Shown piece by piece: positions 17,366-27,761 of a DNA stretch of 38,266 bases. The stretch lies in the NCBI GenBank assembly GCA_016788185.1, contig JAEUTF010000219.1, positions 1-38,266 of the forward strand. Reading direction: 5' to 3'. The notes beneath the pieces are model-generated. The model worked only from the letters and a program-made list of their open reading frames with translations. It was not told the DNA's origin and ran no database searches. Position 1 is the first letter of the stretch, and the number at the start of each line of letters is the position of its first letter. This DNA is from Bacteroidia bacterium. GTDB lineage: Bacteria; Bacteroidota; Bacteroidia; AKYH767-A; OLB10. Both the position numbers and the translations under genes were made by a program.

Positions 17366-17794
17366 ATGAGTGAACGAACGCTTACGATTCTGCACATTGA
17401 AGATGACCAGGTTGACCGCATGGTGATAGAAAGGGTCATCAAACGTCTGAATATTACCAACAACATCCTTCATGCCGCCAATGGTGAAGAGGCGCTGGAG
17501 CTCTTAAAACGCAGCCAGACATCCGGAGCCCCCGAGTCGATACCGAATGTGATCCTGCTCGATATTAACATGCCCAAAATGAACGGGCTCGAATTTCTTA
17601 AAGAACTCAGGGCAGAACCCCATTTCAGACACATCAGCGTTTTTGTTGTGACCACCTCCAGCGACGATGCGGATAGAAAAGAGGCCTATCAGTACAATGT
17701 GGCCGGTTATATCATTAAACCGGTAGATATCAGTCAATTTGAATCCACTTTTCAGATTCTGGCCAATTACTGGAAAATCTGTGAATGGCCATAA
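17366..17794 (+). CDS. Single-domain (Rcp1-like) response regulator
   Basis: A 142-aa protein consisting only of a receiver domain. All active-site residues are present: the acidic pair Asp13-Asp14, phospho-acceptor Asp66 in LLDINMP, Thr96/Thr97, and Lys118 in IIKPVD. The spacing and insert before Asp66 (SQTSGAPESIP) resemble Rcp1-type regulators that serve phytochrome-like kinases. With no output domain it probably acts by protein contact or as a phosphate shuttle. It is divergent from the kinase gene across a 144-bp gap. Confidence 0.92.
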   Translation: MSERTLTILHIEDDQVDRMVIERVIKRLNITNNILHAANGEEALELLKRSQTSGAPESIPNVILLDINMPKMNGLEFLKELRAEPHFRHISVFVVTTSSDDADRKEAYQYNVAGYIIKPVDISQFESTFQILANYWKICEWP

Positions 17795-17854
17795 GCCTCT
17801 TTTAAAAAATTAATTCGCTTGTACTTTTAGAATCAAAATATGGATTATTCCGTC

Positions 17855-19144
17855 CTATGCTTTGGCTCTTTTATCCAACTTAAAAAAGCGTGTGATTTCC
17901 TTTAAGCCGGTTCCCGTGTCCTTCATGGCTTGAGGCAGCTGAACAGCGATTTCATTCAACAAAGCTTCAATATCCTCTTTCGTCATGTGCAACGACAGCG
18001 GTATACGTAAGCCGGTATTGTTGTAAGAAACACTGGGGAAGACGGACAAATTCACATAGAAACCGTTGTTCAACAAGCGGCTCACCATGTTGTATCCCAT
18101 TTGCGGTTTACCGAGACAAACGAATTTCACCGGCGAAATATCGTCGGAGAGCATGGGAATATCCAGCAGGCGGGCGGTTTGATTAAAATACTTGATCCGA
18201 TCCTGCAATTGCTTCTGCAGTGTATAAATCTCGGCCGAAAGATGGATTTTCGCAGAGGCTACAGCGGCGCCAAGAATCGGAGGGGGCACCTGGATAGAGA
18301 AAATGGAGGTTTTGCCATAATCGTGTACTCTCCGGTATTCTTCCTCGTTCGGGAACACCATTACTCCACCGCTGGCTCCAAAGGCTTTGCCCATGGACGT
18401 GGTCAGGTACATCCGTGGATGCGAAGGCACCTGGCTCATGACATATCCTGCACCGTTTTCGCCGGACCAGCTCATCCCATGCGCATCATCGATATAGAGA
18501 TGAAGTTGCTCATGAAGATCCATCAATTTTACGATGTCCTTCACCGGAGCCAGATCACCGAACATCGAGTACACGCCATCAGAAAGGTACCAAATTTTTT
18601 TATTCGTCAGGCTCAACTCCTTCACCCTGTCTTCCAGAATGTCGAGGCGGTTGTGGCGGATCACCTCCACGTGGATGTTTCTTTCTTTCAGCAGGGAGAC
18701 CGCCATTTGCACACTGGAATGTACACTGACATCCATGATGATGGCGTCCTCGTCACCGATCAGAATGGGCAGGTTGCTGAGGTGACCAAGGGTTGTGGTA
18801 TTGAAAACAGCGGCCGGGGCCTTGAATATCCTGCTGAGTTTTTCTTCAAGTTCACCGTAGAGCGGTGAGGACAGGTAGGAACGGGAGGAGGAAAACTGAA
18901 CCCCGAAACGGGTAACCGCATCGATGGCTCCGGCCATTAAACGCTGGTCGAGGTCGAGGCCCAGGTAACTGCAGGAACTGAAATTTTTTATTCTTTTCCC
19001 CTTCAGGGTGATGTGGCGACCATCGAGCTCTGTATCTTCAATGGTCTGTAAAATTATTCCCAGATTTTTACCTGAGATGGATACTTCATCCAATAATGCC
19101 AGAATCTGTTCATGCTTGCTTTTTACGCTATCGCCGATTTCCAT
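17855..19144 (-). CDS. Alpha-oxoamine-synthase-like PLP enzyme (aminotransferase class I/II fold)
   Basis: A 429-aa cytoplasmic PLP enzyme of the group that condenses an amino acid with an acyl thioester (BioF, KBL, serine palmitoyltransferase, CqsA). Cofactor residues can be placed: His142 (VHSSVQ) stacking on PLP, Asp219 and His222 in DDAHG, and Lys253 in SMGKAFGASGG forming the Schiff base. The usual glycine motif GTGSGGSR is replaced by GVQFSSSRSYLSSPL (81-95), so this is not an ordinary BioF, KBL or SPT. Similar proteins occur in other Bacteroidota. A role in making an acylated amine, such as a sphingo- or sulfonolipid precursor or a signal molecule, is possible but unproven. No lipid genes are adjacent. 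Confidence 0.8.
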   Translation of the reverse strand: MEIGDSVKSKHEQILALLDEVSISGKNLGIILQTIEDTELDGRHITLKGKRIKNFSSCSYLGLDLDQRLMAGAIDAVTRFGVQFSSSRSYLSSPLYGELEEKLSRIFKAPAAVFNTTTLGHLSNLPILIGDEDAIIMDVSVHSSVQMAVSLLKERNIHVEVIRHNRLDILEDRVKELSLTNKKIWYLSDGVYSMFGDLAPVKDIVKLMDLHEQLHLYIDDAHGMSWSGENGAGYVMSQVPSHPRMYLTTSMGKAFGASGGVMVFPNEEEYRRVHDYGKTSIFSIQVPPPILGAAVASAKIHLSAEIYTLQKQLQDRIKYFNQTARLLDIPMLSDDISPVKFVCLGKPQMGYNMVSRLLNNGFYVNLSVFPSVSYNNTGLRIPLSLHMTKEDIEALLNEIAVQLPQAMKDTGTGLKEITRFFKLDKRAKA

Positions 19145-19303
19145 AAGCCTGTATCTTGCTTTACAGTACCGGCAATATAATTAAAGTTCCGATATTTTCG
19201 ATAAAATTAAGTTTAGGTTTGAATTAATATACCCTTTCCGGCACGCAGTTATCAACCTGATCGTGTTAATTCGAAATGCGAATGAAGGCGTATTTCAGCA
19301 ATG

Positions 19304-19325
19304 AAAAATGAGGCCGAAGCACCTC
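19304..19325 (-). terminator. Terminator with UUCG-type loop
   Basis: On the minus strand GAGG (2-nt bulge) C closes on G CCTC around a TTCG tetraloop, followed by ATTTTT. It lies about 60 nt after the stop of the gene at 19384-21324 and is the likely terminator of that transcript. The 239-bp gap between that gene and the PLP-enzyme gene shows no other feature I can support. Confidence 0.55.
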
Positions 19326-19383
19326 TCTGTGATCAAAAGAGGCGACGGGTAGCGAAGGTTAGTTTCTGAAACCAGGGACCGCT

Positions 19384-21324
19384 TTAGTTCAGACCGGCCG
19401 GTAGCCCCGCGGATACTTTTAACTCGAATCCGTTGTAGCGCAAGTCCCCCAGGTTGACTTTGCACTGATCCTCTACAGACAAATTCTGGGAGAGGTTCAG
19501 CACCTGGGTCGGACTGGTTTTGTTGACGATCAGCCGGAAAACCGCATTGTTCCTGGGATAGGTGGCAAAAACACCGGTTTGCTGTGGCTGACTGGAGGTA
19601 TAATAGTAATAGGTTGCACCGGAATGGTACAATCTTTTTGCGGTCTGTATGTTTCCAAGGTCACCATGCGTATAAATTCCCTCCGCATGCCCAATTCCCA
19701 AGACGGCCTTATCCTCCAGGATAAAAGCGCCATCGCCTTTGATCTCCACCTGTTCGCAATACAACTCCGCCCCCTGCGTCACCGTAAAACTACGGTCCTT
19801 TGAAATTTCACCGAACTCATCGCCCTTTATCTGCAGCGAATGGCGGTCGGACAAAATCATATTTCCGAGGCGTACCTGGCAGGCCGGCTTTTGCAACCAG
19901 CGGCTATTTCCAGGGCCAGTGATCAGGATGGATGACATTTTGCTGATATCTGTGATAAAGCTGCCATTCAGCAGGATCAAATCCCCCACAATTTTCAATT
20001 GCAGGGCAGAAGCGCTTTTAGAGGTAGCCACATCCGTGAATTTACCTCCTTTCAAAATCAGGTCACCGCCCACCGTGAAGGAGGCCGTTCCATTTTCAGA
20101 GCCGGAAAAAATACCGCCGGTCTGAATAAAATTACCGTCAATCTGCAAGGCTGTATTGCCCGTAAAGACAATTCCCCGGGGAGAGGATCCCGTTTTTCTG
20201 ATTTCGAAATCGCCTTTTACACGGGTGATTTTTCCACCGAGGTCTTCAACGGTACTTTCCTCCGCATCCAGAACCAGGTTGCCGAATTCAATTTCCTTGC
20301 GGAACGTGAGACTTCCATACCTGAAAAATACCTGCGAAGAGGACTTGTCAAAATTACAGGTGAAGCCTGGAAACAGGCCTGTATTGTTGTGAATGTACAT
20401 CGCTCCGTTTTCCATCTGCATTTCATTGAATGCAAAAAAATCATAGATGCTGGTATCCATTTGTACCACGCCACCACAAGCCACCATCATGGTGTTGAGT
20501 CGAAGGGGTGAAGTGATCCTCAGCTCTCCTCCCTTCTCCACCACCAGGGTTTGCAGGGAGGAGCCGGTACTGCTGATCATGCGGTGGCCGGCCTGGATGA
20601 AATAGCTGTTTCTGGACTCACTCATCTGCCGCGGCGGCATCCCCGATCCATCCCTTCTGGAATTCCATGAATTCACTTTGTTGACGGCATAATTCCCCAT
20701 GGAATAGTAGGGCACATTGGCCTGTACAAAACGCTTTCCCATCGGGTCGCTGATGATGGGCAGATAGGAGATGGCTCCGATCCTGATTTCCTGACAGGTG
20801 GCATCCACGGTACCCGGACCGGCACTGGCTTCCGGTTTGACATCGAAACTCAGCCAGAAATAATTTTTCCCCGGCAGTAATGTCTGGGAAGCTGAAAATA
20901 CAATGGGTTTATCCGTGACCTGCGCGACCGTTGCCCCCACATTTTGCTGAAGAGAAAACGAAGGGTCGTTACCGGTATACCAAAGCCGGGCATTTTCAAT
21001 GTTGTTTTCCACCGGCAGGGAGGTACCCCTGGCCGTAAAGGTCATTGAACTTATTTTTACCGGTGTTCCTTTTCCGTTGGTTTCCACCACCAGACCGATT
21101 ACTTTCTGGTTGATACTGCCACGCAGGATTTTAGTTGTATCCTGGAATACGGTAGCCTGCTTGAAAGTCATGGAGGACTGTGCTCTCCCCTCTTCTTCCC
21201 TGGTAATATTAAAAACGATGATGAGCAGGGCGACCAGTCCGGCTGTTGCGGTAACCGCAGCGACCAGTCCCAGTCGCAGGGTGGTTTTCAGTGCGGTGGT
21301 CTGACGTAAATTCTTTCTCGCCAT
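19384..21324 (-). CDS. Exported/anchored beta-rich protein with sialidase-associated N-terminal domain
   Basis: A 646-aa protein with a hydrophobic N-terminal segment (about 18-39, signal anchor or uncleaved signal). Next comes a domain resembling the BNR-associated N-terminal domain of neuraminidases (about 50-185: TKILRGSINQKVIGLVVE, ENARLWYTGND, LLPGKNYFWLSFDV). Such domains accompany surface proteins of Bacteroidota but have no catalytic residues themselves. From about 260 onward are repeating beta units with recurrent GDxxI/L steps (KGDFEI, DGNFIQ, GGDLIL, VGDLIL), consistent with a beta-helix. No catalytic sialidase blades (Asp boxes) and no type IX secretion C-terminal domain are visible. 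A structural or adhesive surface role is inferred. Confidence 0.7.
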   Translation of the reverse strand: MARKNLRQTTALKTTLRLGLVAAVTATAGLVALLIIVFNITREEEGRAQSSMTFKQATVFQDTTKILRGSINQKVIGLVVETNGKGTPVKISSMTFTARGTSLPVENNIENARLWYTGNDPSFSLQQNVGATVAQVTDKPIVFSASQTLLPGKNYFWLSFDVKPEASAGPGTVDATCQEIRIGAISYLPIISDPMGKRFVQANVPYYSMGNYAVNKVNSWNSRRDGSGMPPRQMSESRNSYFIQAGHRMISSTGSSLQTLVVEKGGELRITSPLRLNTMMVACGGVVQMDTSIYDFFAFNEMQMENGAMYIHNNTGLFPGFTCNFDKSSSQVFFRYGSLTFRKEIEFGNLVLDAEESTVEDLGGKITRVKGDFEIRKTGSSPRGIVFTGNTALQIDGNFIQTGGIFSGSENGTASFTVGGDLILKGGKFTDVATSKSASALQLKIVGDLILLNGSFITDISKMSSILITGPGNSRWLQKPACQVRLGNMILSDRHSLQIKGDEFGEISKDRSFTVTQGAELYCEQVEIKGDGAFILEDKAVLGIGHAEGIYTHGDLGNIQTAKRLYHSGATYYYYTSSQPQQTGVFATYPRNNAVFRLIVNKTSPTQVLNLSQNLSVEDQCKVNLGDLRYNGFELKVSAGLPAGLN

Positions 21325-21396
21325 GGCGGAGCTGTGCGTTTTATTCCTGCTTTTATACTACGATCCGGGAATAATGTTGCAGCCATGGCCGGAAAT

Positions 21397-21442
21397 GCCG
21401 GAGGGCCTGCAGGTAAACCAGGTTACCCGCAGGCCCTCCGGC
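21397..21442 (-). terminator. Long hairpin downstream of hppD
   Basis: GCCGGAGGGCCTGC (21397-21410) pairs perfectly with GCAGGCCCTCCGGC (21429-21442), and a further 5 bp (GGTAA/TTACC) stack inside, leaving a 6-nt loop. It starts 13 nt after the hppD stop on the minus strand. The following T-run is only three bases, so it may stabilise the mRNA end rather than terminate by itself. Confidence 0.6.
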
Positions 21443-21455
21443 CTAATGACTATGC

Positions 21456-22550
21456 TTATAAATTACCCCTCAAGGCCTGCTCGCGCTCTATGGCTTCGAA
21501 AAGCGCCTTGAAATTGCCCTTCCCGAAAGAACGGGCACCCTTCCGCTGGATGATCTCAAAGAAAACCGTAGGGCGGTCTTCCACCGGCTTGGAGAACAAC
21601 TGCAGCAGGTAGCCTTCCTCATCCCGGTCGACCAGGATGCCAAGGCGGGCCAGGTCGTCCATGTCTTCATCAATTTTACCCACGCGACTGGTCAGTTCAT
21701 CGTAATAGGTCCGCGGGACGGAAAGGAAATCCACTCCTCTCTCCTTGAGTTTGGTGACCGTTTCAATGATGTTGTTGGTAATGATGGCGATATGCTGCAC
21801 CCCGGCACCATGATAGAATTCAAGGTACTCATCGATCTGTGATTTCTTCTTTCCTTCGGCCGGTTCGTTGATCGGAAATTTAACATACCCGTTGCCGTTG
21901 GAAACCACTTTCGACATCAGGGCGCTGTATTCGGTGCTGATATCCTTATCATCGAAAGTGATGATCATTTTGAAGCCCATCACCTCTTCGTAAAACTTCA
22001 CCCATTCGTTCATTCGGCCGAGTTCCACGTTGCCCACGCAATGATCCACATATTCCAGACCTACCGGCTCCGATTTAACGGCGGAACTCATGGCTTTGTA
22101 GCCGGGAAGAAAGGCGCCTTTGTAGTTCTTCCTTTCAATGAATTTATGAATGGTTTCACCATAGGTATGAATGGCAGCCACTTTTACTTCGCCGAATTCA
22201 TCCGTCAGGGTCACCGGCTGTGTATGCGCTTTTGCACCACGCGCCATGGTTTCATAAAAAGACTTTTCGGCGTCATCCACCCAGAGGGCCAGTACCTTAA
22301 CCCCGTCGCCGTGCTGGGCCACGTGTCGGGTTATTTCGTGATCGGGATGCAGGGCGGTTGAAAGAACGAAGCGCACCTTGCCCTGTTGCAGGACATAGGA
22401 GGCACGGTCACGCACCCCGGTTTCGGGGCCGGAATAAGCAACCAGCTGAAAACCAAAGGCATGCTGATAATAGTAAGCGGATTGTTTGGCATTCCCCACA
22501 TAAAATTCGATGTGATCGGTGCCATTCAGGGGAAGGAAGTCGGTAGACAT
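21456..22550 (-). CDS. hppD: 4-hydroxyphenylpyruvate dioxygenase
   Basis: Converts 4-hydroxyphenylpyruvate, O2 and Fe(II) to homogentisate in tyrosine breakdown. The 364-aa protein has two vicinal-oxygen-chelate halves. The iron ligands are visible: His170 in EYVDHCVGN, His253 in GVQHIAI and Glu332 in FFEIIQRKG. Length and the C-terminal GNFKALFEAIEREQ match the family. The ATG at 22550 (MSTDFLPLNG) is chosen over 22649 because the extra 33 residues are not conserved-looking and a TAAATTTG promoter element lies between. No other tyrosine-degradation gene is in the window. The promoter region carries an 11-bp-period direct repeat. Confidence 0.95.
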   Translation of the reverse strand: MSTDFLPLNGTDHIEFYVGNAKQSAYYYQHAFGFQLVAYSGPETGVRDRASYVLQQGKVRFVLSTALHPDHEITRHVAQHGDGVKVLALWVDDAEKSFYETMARGAKAHTQPVTLTDEFGEVKVAAIHTYGETIHKFIERKNYKGAFLPGYKAMSSAVKSEPVGLEYVDHCVGNVELGRMNEWVKFYEEVMGFKMIITFDDKDISTEYSALMSKVVSNGNGYVKFPINEPAEGKKKSQIDEYLEFYHGAGVQHIAIITNNIIETVTKLKERGVDFLSVPRTYYDELTSRVGKIDEDMDDLARLGILVDRDEEGYLLQLFSKPVEDRPTVFFEIIQRKGARSFGKGNFKALFEAIEREQALRGNL

Positions 22551-22570
22551 GTTGGAAGCGTTTGGGAGAA

Positions 22571-22578
22571 CAAATTTA
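22571..22578 (-). promoter_or_regulatory. -7 promoter element TAAATTTG of hppD
   Basis: An exact TAnnTTTG on the minus strand, 20 nt before the hppD ATG. No clear TTG at the -33 distance. Confidence 0.5.
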
Positions 22579-22590
22579 CAGGTATTCGTG

Positions 22591-22611
22591 GTAAAATGCG
22601 AGTAAAATGCG
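22591..22611. repeat. Direct repeat GTAAAATGCG x2, 11-bp period, upstream of the hppD -7 element
   Basis: GTAAAATGCG at 22591-22600 is repeated exactly at 22602-22611. The period equals one helical turn and the pair covers the -20 to -40 area relative to the predicted -7 element, a position where a regulator could bind. Confidence 0.45.
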
Positions 22612-22662
22612 CGGAATGCAGTTTGTAAAAAGCAGACAGGTACCGTCAAAGCCGCCGGTTTG

Positions 22663-23190
22663 TTACTCCTCGTCTCTTCTGGCTTTTGACTGCTGCTGCC
22701 ACTTCAGTTGATCCAGTATGCGCTCGAACAGCTGCGTAAACTCTGAAATCTCCACGGGTGGGGCTTCGTGGTTCACCAGGATCTGCCGCCGGGCTCTGAA
22801 ATCAGAAATCCAGAGCAGATAAGCAGGGTAATCGGCCAGGTACTTATTGATGTAGGCCGTATCCTTCTCCTCCATTTTGTATTGACGAATCAGCGCATAC
22901 AGGGATTGTAATTGCTCATCGTTCAACTGAGCGCTCCAGGTTCCGGTCTTTTTAACATGCCGTTCCCCTTCATAGGTAGCATATCCGCTTTTATACACCA
23001 TGGCTTTATACTGCGGGCAGGCGCCAAAACAGGCACCCCGGCTGATCCCGGCCAGCAGCGAATCTTTGGTCTGTACCGCCACCTCCGGTTTAGCCCCCGC
23101 AGCGGTTTCCGGCTTATGTGATTTACAAGCCGGGAAAAATGCAAATGAACAGGCAAGCAGAAAGAACAATAAGAAGGAACTTGTTTTCAT
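22663..23190 (-). CDS. DUF6438 lipoprotein
   Basis: A 175-aa predicted lipoprotein; the signal ends in FPAC with Cys22 as the lipidated residue. The DUF6438 signature follows at residues about 48-90: SRGACFGACPQYKAMVYKSGYATYEGERHVKKTG, read here as two pieces around a Cys-rich GACFGAC turn. The family is common in Bacteroidota, has no known function, and is likely periplasmic or surface facing. The tail is basic and Gln-rich. It lies between yidC upstream, separated by a terminator, and hppD downstream, which has its own promoter, so it is probably transcribed alone. Confidence 0.8.
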   Translation of the reverse strand: MKTSSFLLFFLLACSFAFFPACKSHKPETAAGAKPEVAVQTKDSLLAGISRGACFGACPQYKAMVYKSGYATYEGERHVKKTGTWSAQLNDEQLQSLYALIRQYKMEEKDTAYINKYLADYPAYLLWISDFRARRQILVNHEAPPVEISEFTQLFERILDQLKWQQQSKARRDEE

Positions 23191-23213
23191 GGTGAACGGG
23201 GCTGGAATTTAAA

Positions 23214-23240
23214 AGAGCGCAGGGGAATTTCCTGCGCTCT
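23214..23240 (-). terminator. Rho-independent terminator of yidC
   Basis: On the minus strand AGAGCGCAGG pairs with CCTGCGCTCT (10 bp, 7-nt loop) and runs into a T-run, 5 nt after the yidC stop. A good classical terminator. Confidence 0.8.
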
Positions 23241-23245
23241 CTCTG

Positions 23246-25126
23246 TTACTTATTCGGGAGTTTATAACCTCTGTCTTTTGCCATTTTCTCGAGTCGCTGC
23301 TGAAACTTTGACTTGGTCTGGCTGGCCGGACGCTTTTTGTTCTCCTGGATTTTACGGTGAATTTCATCGTCATCCACGAAGGCCTTAAACAGGTATTGCT
23401 GACCGATACTGATGATGTTGGCGAGGAAGTAATAATAACTCAGGCCCGCCGAATAATTGTTAAATACCCCCAGGAACACAATCGGCATGAGGTACATCAT
23501 CCATTTCATTTGCGGGTTGGTCATGGTGCTTTGACTGTTCACCATGGTGATGAGGAGTGTAGAGATGGTCATCAACAGGGTGAACAAACTCACGTGGTCG
23601 CCGTAGCCCCATATGTGAAACGGAAGGTCGAGGATGGAATCGTAGGTACTCAGGTCTTTTGCCCAGAGGAAACTCTCCTGACGCAACTCGATGGACTGCG
23701 GGAAGAAGCGAAACATGGCGATCAGGATGGGGAGCTGGAGCAACATGGGAAGGCAGCCTCCCAGCGGACTCACCCCGGCCTTGCGGTACAGTCCCAGCAT
23801 CTCCTGCTGCAGCTTCATGGGTTCTTCCTTGAATTTACCCTGAATCTCTTCGATCTCCGGACGCAAGACCTTCATTTTGGCCTGTGACAAATACGCTTTG
23901 AACGTAAGCGGCAGCAGCATGATTTTAATGGCAATGGTGAGCACCAGAATGATGATGCCGTAATTCCAGCTGAAACTGTTCAGAAAGTTAAAAATCGGAA
24001 TGACAATGAAGCGGTTTACCCAACCGAAAATGCCCCAGCCGAGCGGGATCTGCTTTTCCAGGTGGTCGCCGGCCTTTTTCAGCAACTGGTAATGGTTCGG
24101 GCCGATATAAAAATGCATGGCAAAGGATTCCCGTGCTCCATGATTGTAGGGAAGCGTAAAGGAGGCATTCATTTGTTTCACCCAGTCATCCCCTTCGGTG
24201 CCTGCAATGGTTTCGATGCGGGTGGGTTTATCAAAGGCCTGATCGGCCACCAGTACCTGGGTGAAGAACTGCTGCTTCATCGACACCCACTTCAGTTTCG
24301 TTTTGATTTCTTCCGCTTCATCCGAAGTTTCACTCAGATGATCCACTTCACCCTCGTCATCGGCAAACATGTAATACATGGTGGCGTTGGCACGCTCGGC
24401 GGCGATGTCCTTTTCCTGTTTATGAAGTCGCTGTACCCAATTGAGCTCCACATAGCCGGCATTGGAGGCGATGACCTGCTCCAGACCCACAAAGTTCACC
24501 CTGAAGCCGAGCCGGTATTTGTCGCCGCTGAGTGAATATTCATATTCTATATAACGTTCAGGGCTACCCGCTTCCAGACGCATCGACAGAGTGGTACTGT
24601 CTGTTCCTTTCACGGAAACATTTTTTCCGGAAGAACGGAAGAAGAGTTCATTGGTGGAGATGCTTCTGTTCTGCGCGAAAAAATTCAGTCCAAAGCGGGT
24701 GGAGTCACTGTCAAACAAGACCACGGGGTTGCCCTCGGAGGTCTTGTACTGTTTTAATTCAACCGATTTCACCCTGCCGCCACGGGTCGTTAGGTTTACC
24801 TTCATGACCTCATTTTCCATGGTGATGACCTCCTCGGAGCCTGTGGCGCCGGAGGCAAATGCGCCAAGCATGTCGGCTGCCAGGGCGGCTTTTGCCGAAT
24901 CATTCAGCAGGGAATCGGCAGGAGCCTGGTTCACCTTTTTCGATGCAGCTTGAGCGGTTTTCAGCTGAGCGGCTGCCTGGGCAGCGGCCTGTTCTTCCAC
25001 CTTCGCGATGCTGTCCTGCTGCCTTTTCAGGGCTGCAATCTCCTCATCGCTGGGAGCATTCATAATACTAAAACCTATGAGAATCAGGCCTATAATAAAC
25101 AGCCCGATCATTGACTGACGATCCAT
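23246..25126 (-). CDS. yidC: Membrane protein insertase YidC
   Basis: Inserts and folds inner-membrane proteins, alone or with SecYEG. The 626-aa product has the Gram-negative layout: an N-terminal membrane segment (about 5-22), an Ala/Gln-rich linker, a large periplasmic domain (about 95-350), then the conserved five-segment core starting near FGWVNRFIVIPIFNFL (~365). The core includes AKMKVLRPEIEEIQGKF and the hydrophobic SPLGGCLPMLLQLPILIAMFRFF stretch (~450-475). The C-terminus is basic (KKRPASQTKSKFQQRLEKM), suited to ribosome contact. It lies 68 nt after pyrG on the same strand with its own TATTTTTG element and is closed by a strong terminator. Confidence 0.96.
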   Translation of the reverse strand: MDRQSMIGLFIIGLILIGFSIMNAPSDEEIAALKRQQDSIAKVEEQAAAQAAAQLKTAQAASKKVNQAPADSLLNDSAKAALAADMLGAFASGATGSEEVITMENEVMKVNLTTRGGRVKSVELKQYKTSEGNPVVLFDSDSTRFGLNFFAQNRSISTNELFFRSSGKNVSVKGTDSTTLSMRLEAGSPERYIEYEYSLSGDKYRLGFRVNFVGLEQVIASNAGYVELNWVQRLHKQEKDIAAERANATMYYMFADDEGEVDHLSETSDEAEEIKTKLKWVSMKQQFFTQVLVADQAFDKPTRIETIAGTEGDDWVKQMNASFTLPYNHGARESFAMHFYIGPNHYQLLKKAGDHLEKQIPLGWGIFGWVNRFIVIPIFNFLNSFSWNYGIIILVLTIAIKIMLLPLTFKAYLSQAKMKVLRPEIEEIQGKFKEEPMKLQQEMLGLYRKAGVSPLGGCLPMLLQLPILIAMFRFFPQSIELRQESFLWAKDLSTYDSILDLPFHIWGYGDHVSLFTLLMTISTLLITMVNSQSTMTNPQMKWMMYLMPIVFLGVFNNYSAGLSYYYFLANIISIGQQYLFKAFVDDDEIHRKIQENKKRPASQTKSKFQQRLEKMAKDRGYKLPNK

Positions 25127-25144
25127 TCAGGGAAATTTAAGCCG

Positions 25145-25152
25145 CAAAAATA
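25145..25152 (-). promoter_or_regulatory. -7 promoter element TATTTTTG of yidC
   Basis: An exact TAnnTTTG on the minus strand in the 68-bp pyrG-yidC gap, 18 nt before the yidC ATG. yidC may therefore be transcribed independently as well as by read-through. Confidence 0.5.
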
Positions 25153-25194
25153 CACATCCTGCGGGGATGAAAGGCCGAAAACCGGCATCAAATT

Positions 25195-27253
<2,059 letters not shown>

Positions 27254-27748
27254 ATGCACCTCCTGGAAACAAAACAATTCCTTCCCATTGAACTGGAAGA
27301 AGCCTGGGAATTCTTTTCCTCACCGGCCAACCTGAAAGCCATTACGCCGGAACACATGGGTTTTGAAATCCTGTCGGGATTCCGAAACGGTGAAAGCATG
27401 CATGCAGGGATGGTCATTCGTTATATCGTAAAGCCATTGCTCAAGTTGCCGATGCACTGGGTGACTGAAATCACGCATGTGAAGGCACCCCATTACTTCG
27501 TAGACGAGCAGCGGTTTGGTCCTTACTCCTTCTGGCATCACCAGCACTTCTTCACCGCAGTGGAAGGCGGGGTGGAAATGCGCGATGTGGTCCATTATAA
27601 AATACCGGGAGGTCCCATCGGCAAACTGGCCAACCATTTTTTCATACGCAGGAAAGTGGAAGAAATTTTCAGATACCGCTATCTTAAACTGGAATCGCTC
27701 TTTGGCCGTTTCCAACCTTCCCCGCAGCGAACTATCCGTACGTCCTGA
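27254..27748 (+). CDS. SRPBCC-family ligand-binding protein
   Basis: A 164-aa protein with the START/polyketide-cyclase-like helix-grip fold: an opening strand and helix (HLLETKQFLPIELEEAWEFFSSPANLKAITPEHMGF), central strands including WVTEITHVKAPHYFVDEQRFGPYSFWHHQHFF, and a long C-terminal helix. Relatives bind hydrophobic ligands or act as cyclases. No catalytic residue is diagnostic, so the ligand is unknown. No signal peptide is present, so it should be cytoplasmic. It ends 80 nt before DUF2851; the gap holds the CGTTTATA dyad. Confidence 0.82.
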   Translation: MHLLETKQFLPIELEEAWEFFSSPANLKAITPEHMGFEILSGFRNGESMHAGMVIRYIVKPLLKLPMHWVTEITHVKAPHYFVDEQRFGPYSFWHHQHFFTAVEGGVEMRDVVHYKIPGGPIGKLANHFFIRRKVEEIFRYRYLKLESLFGRFQPSPQRTIRTS

Positions 27749-27761
27749 ACCGCTGATCAAA

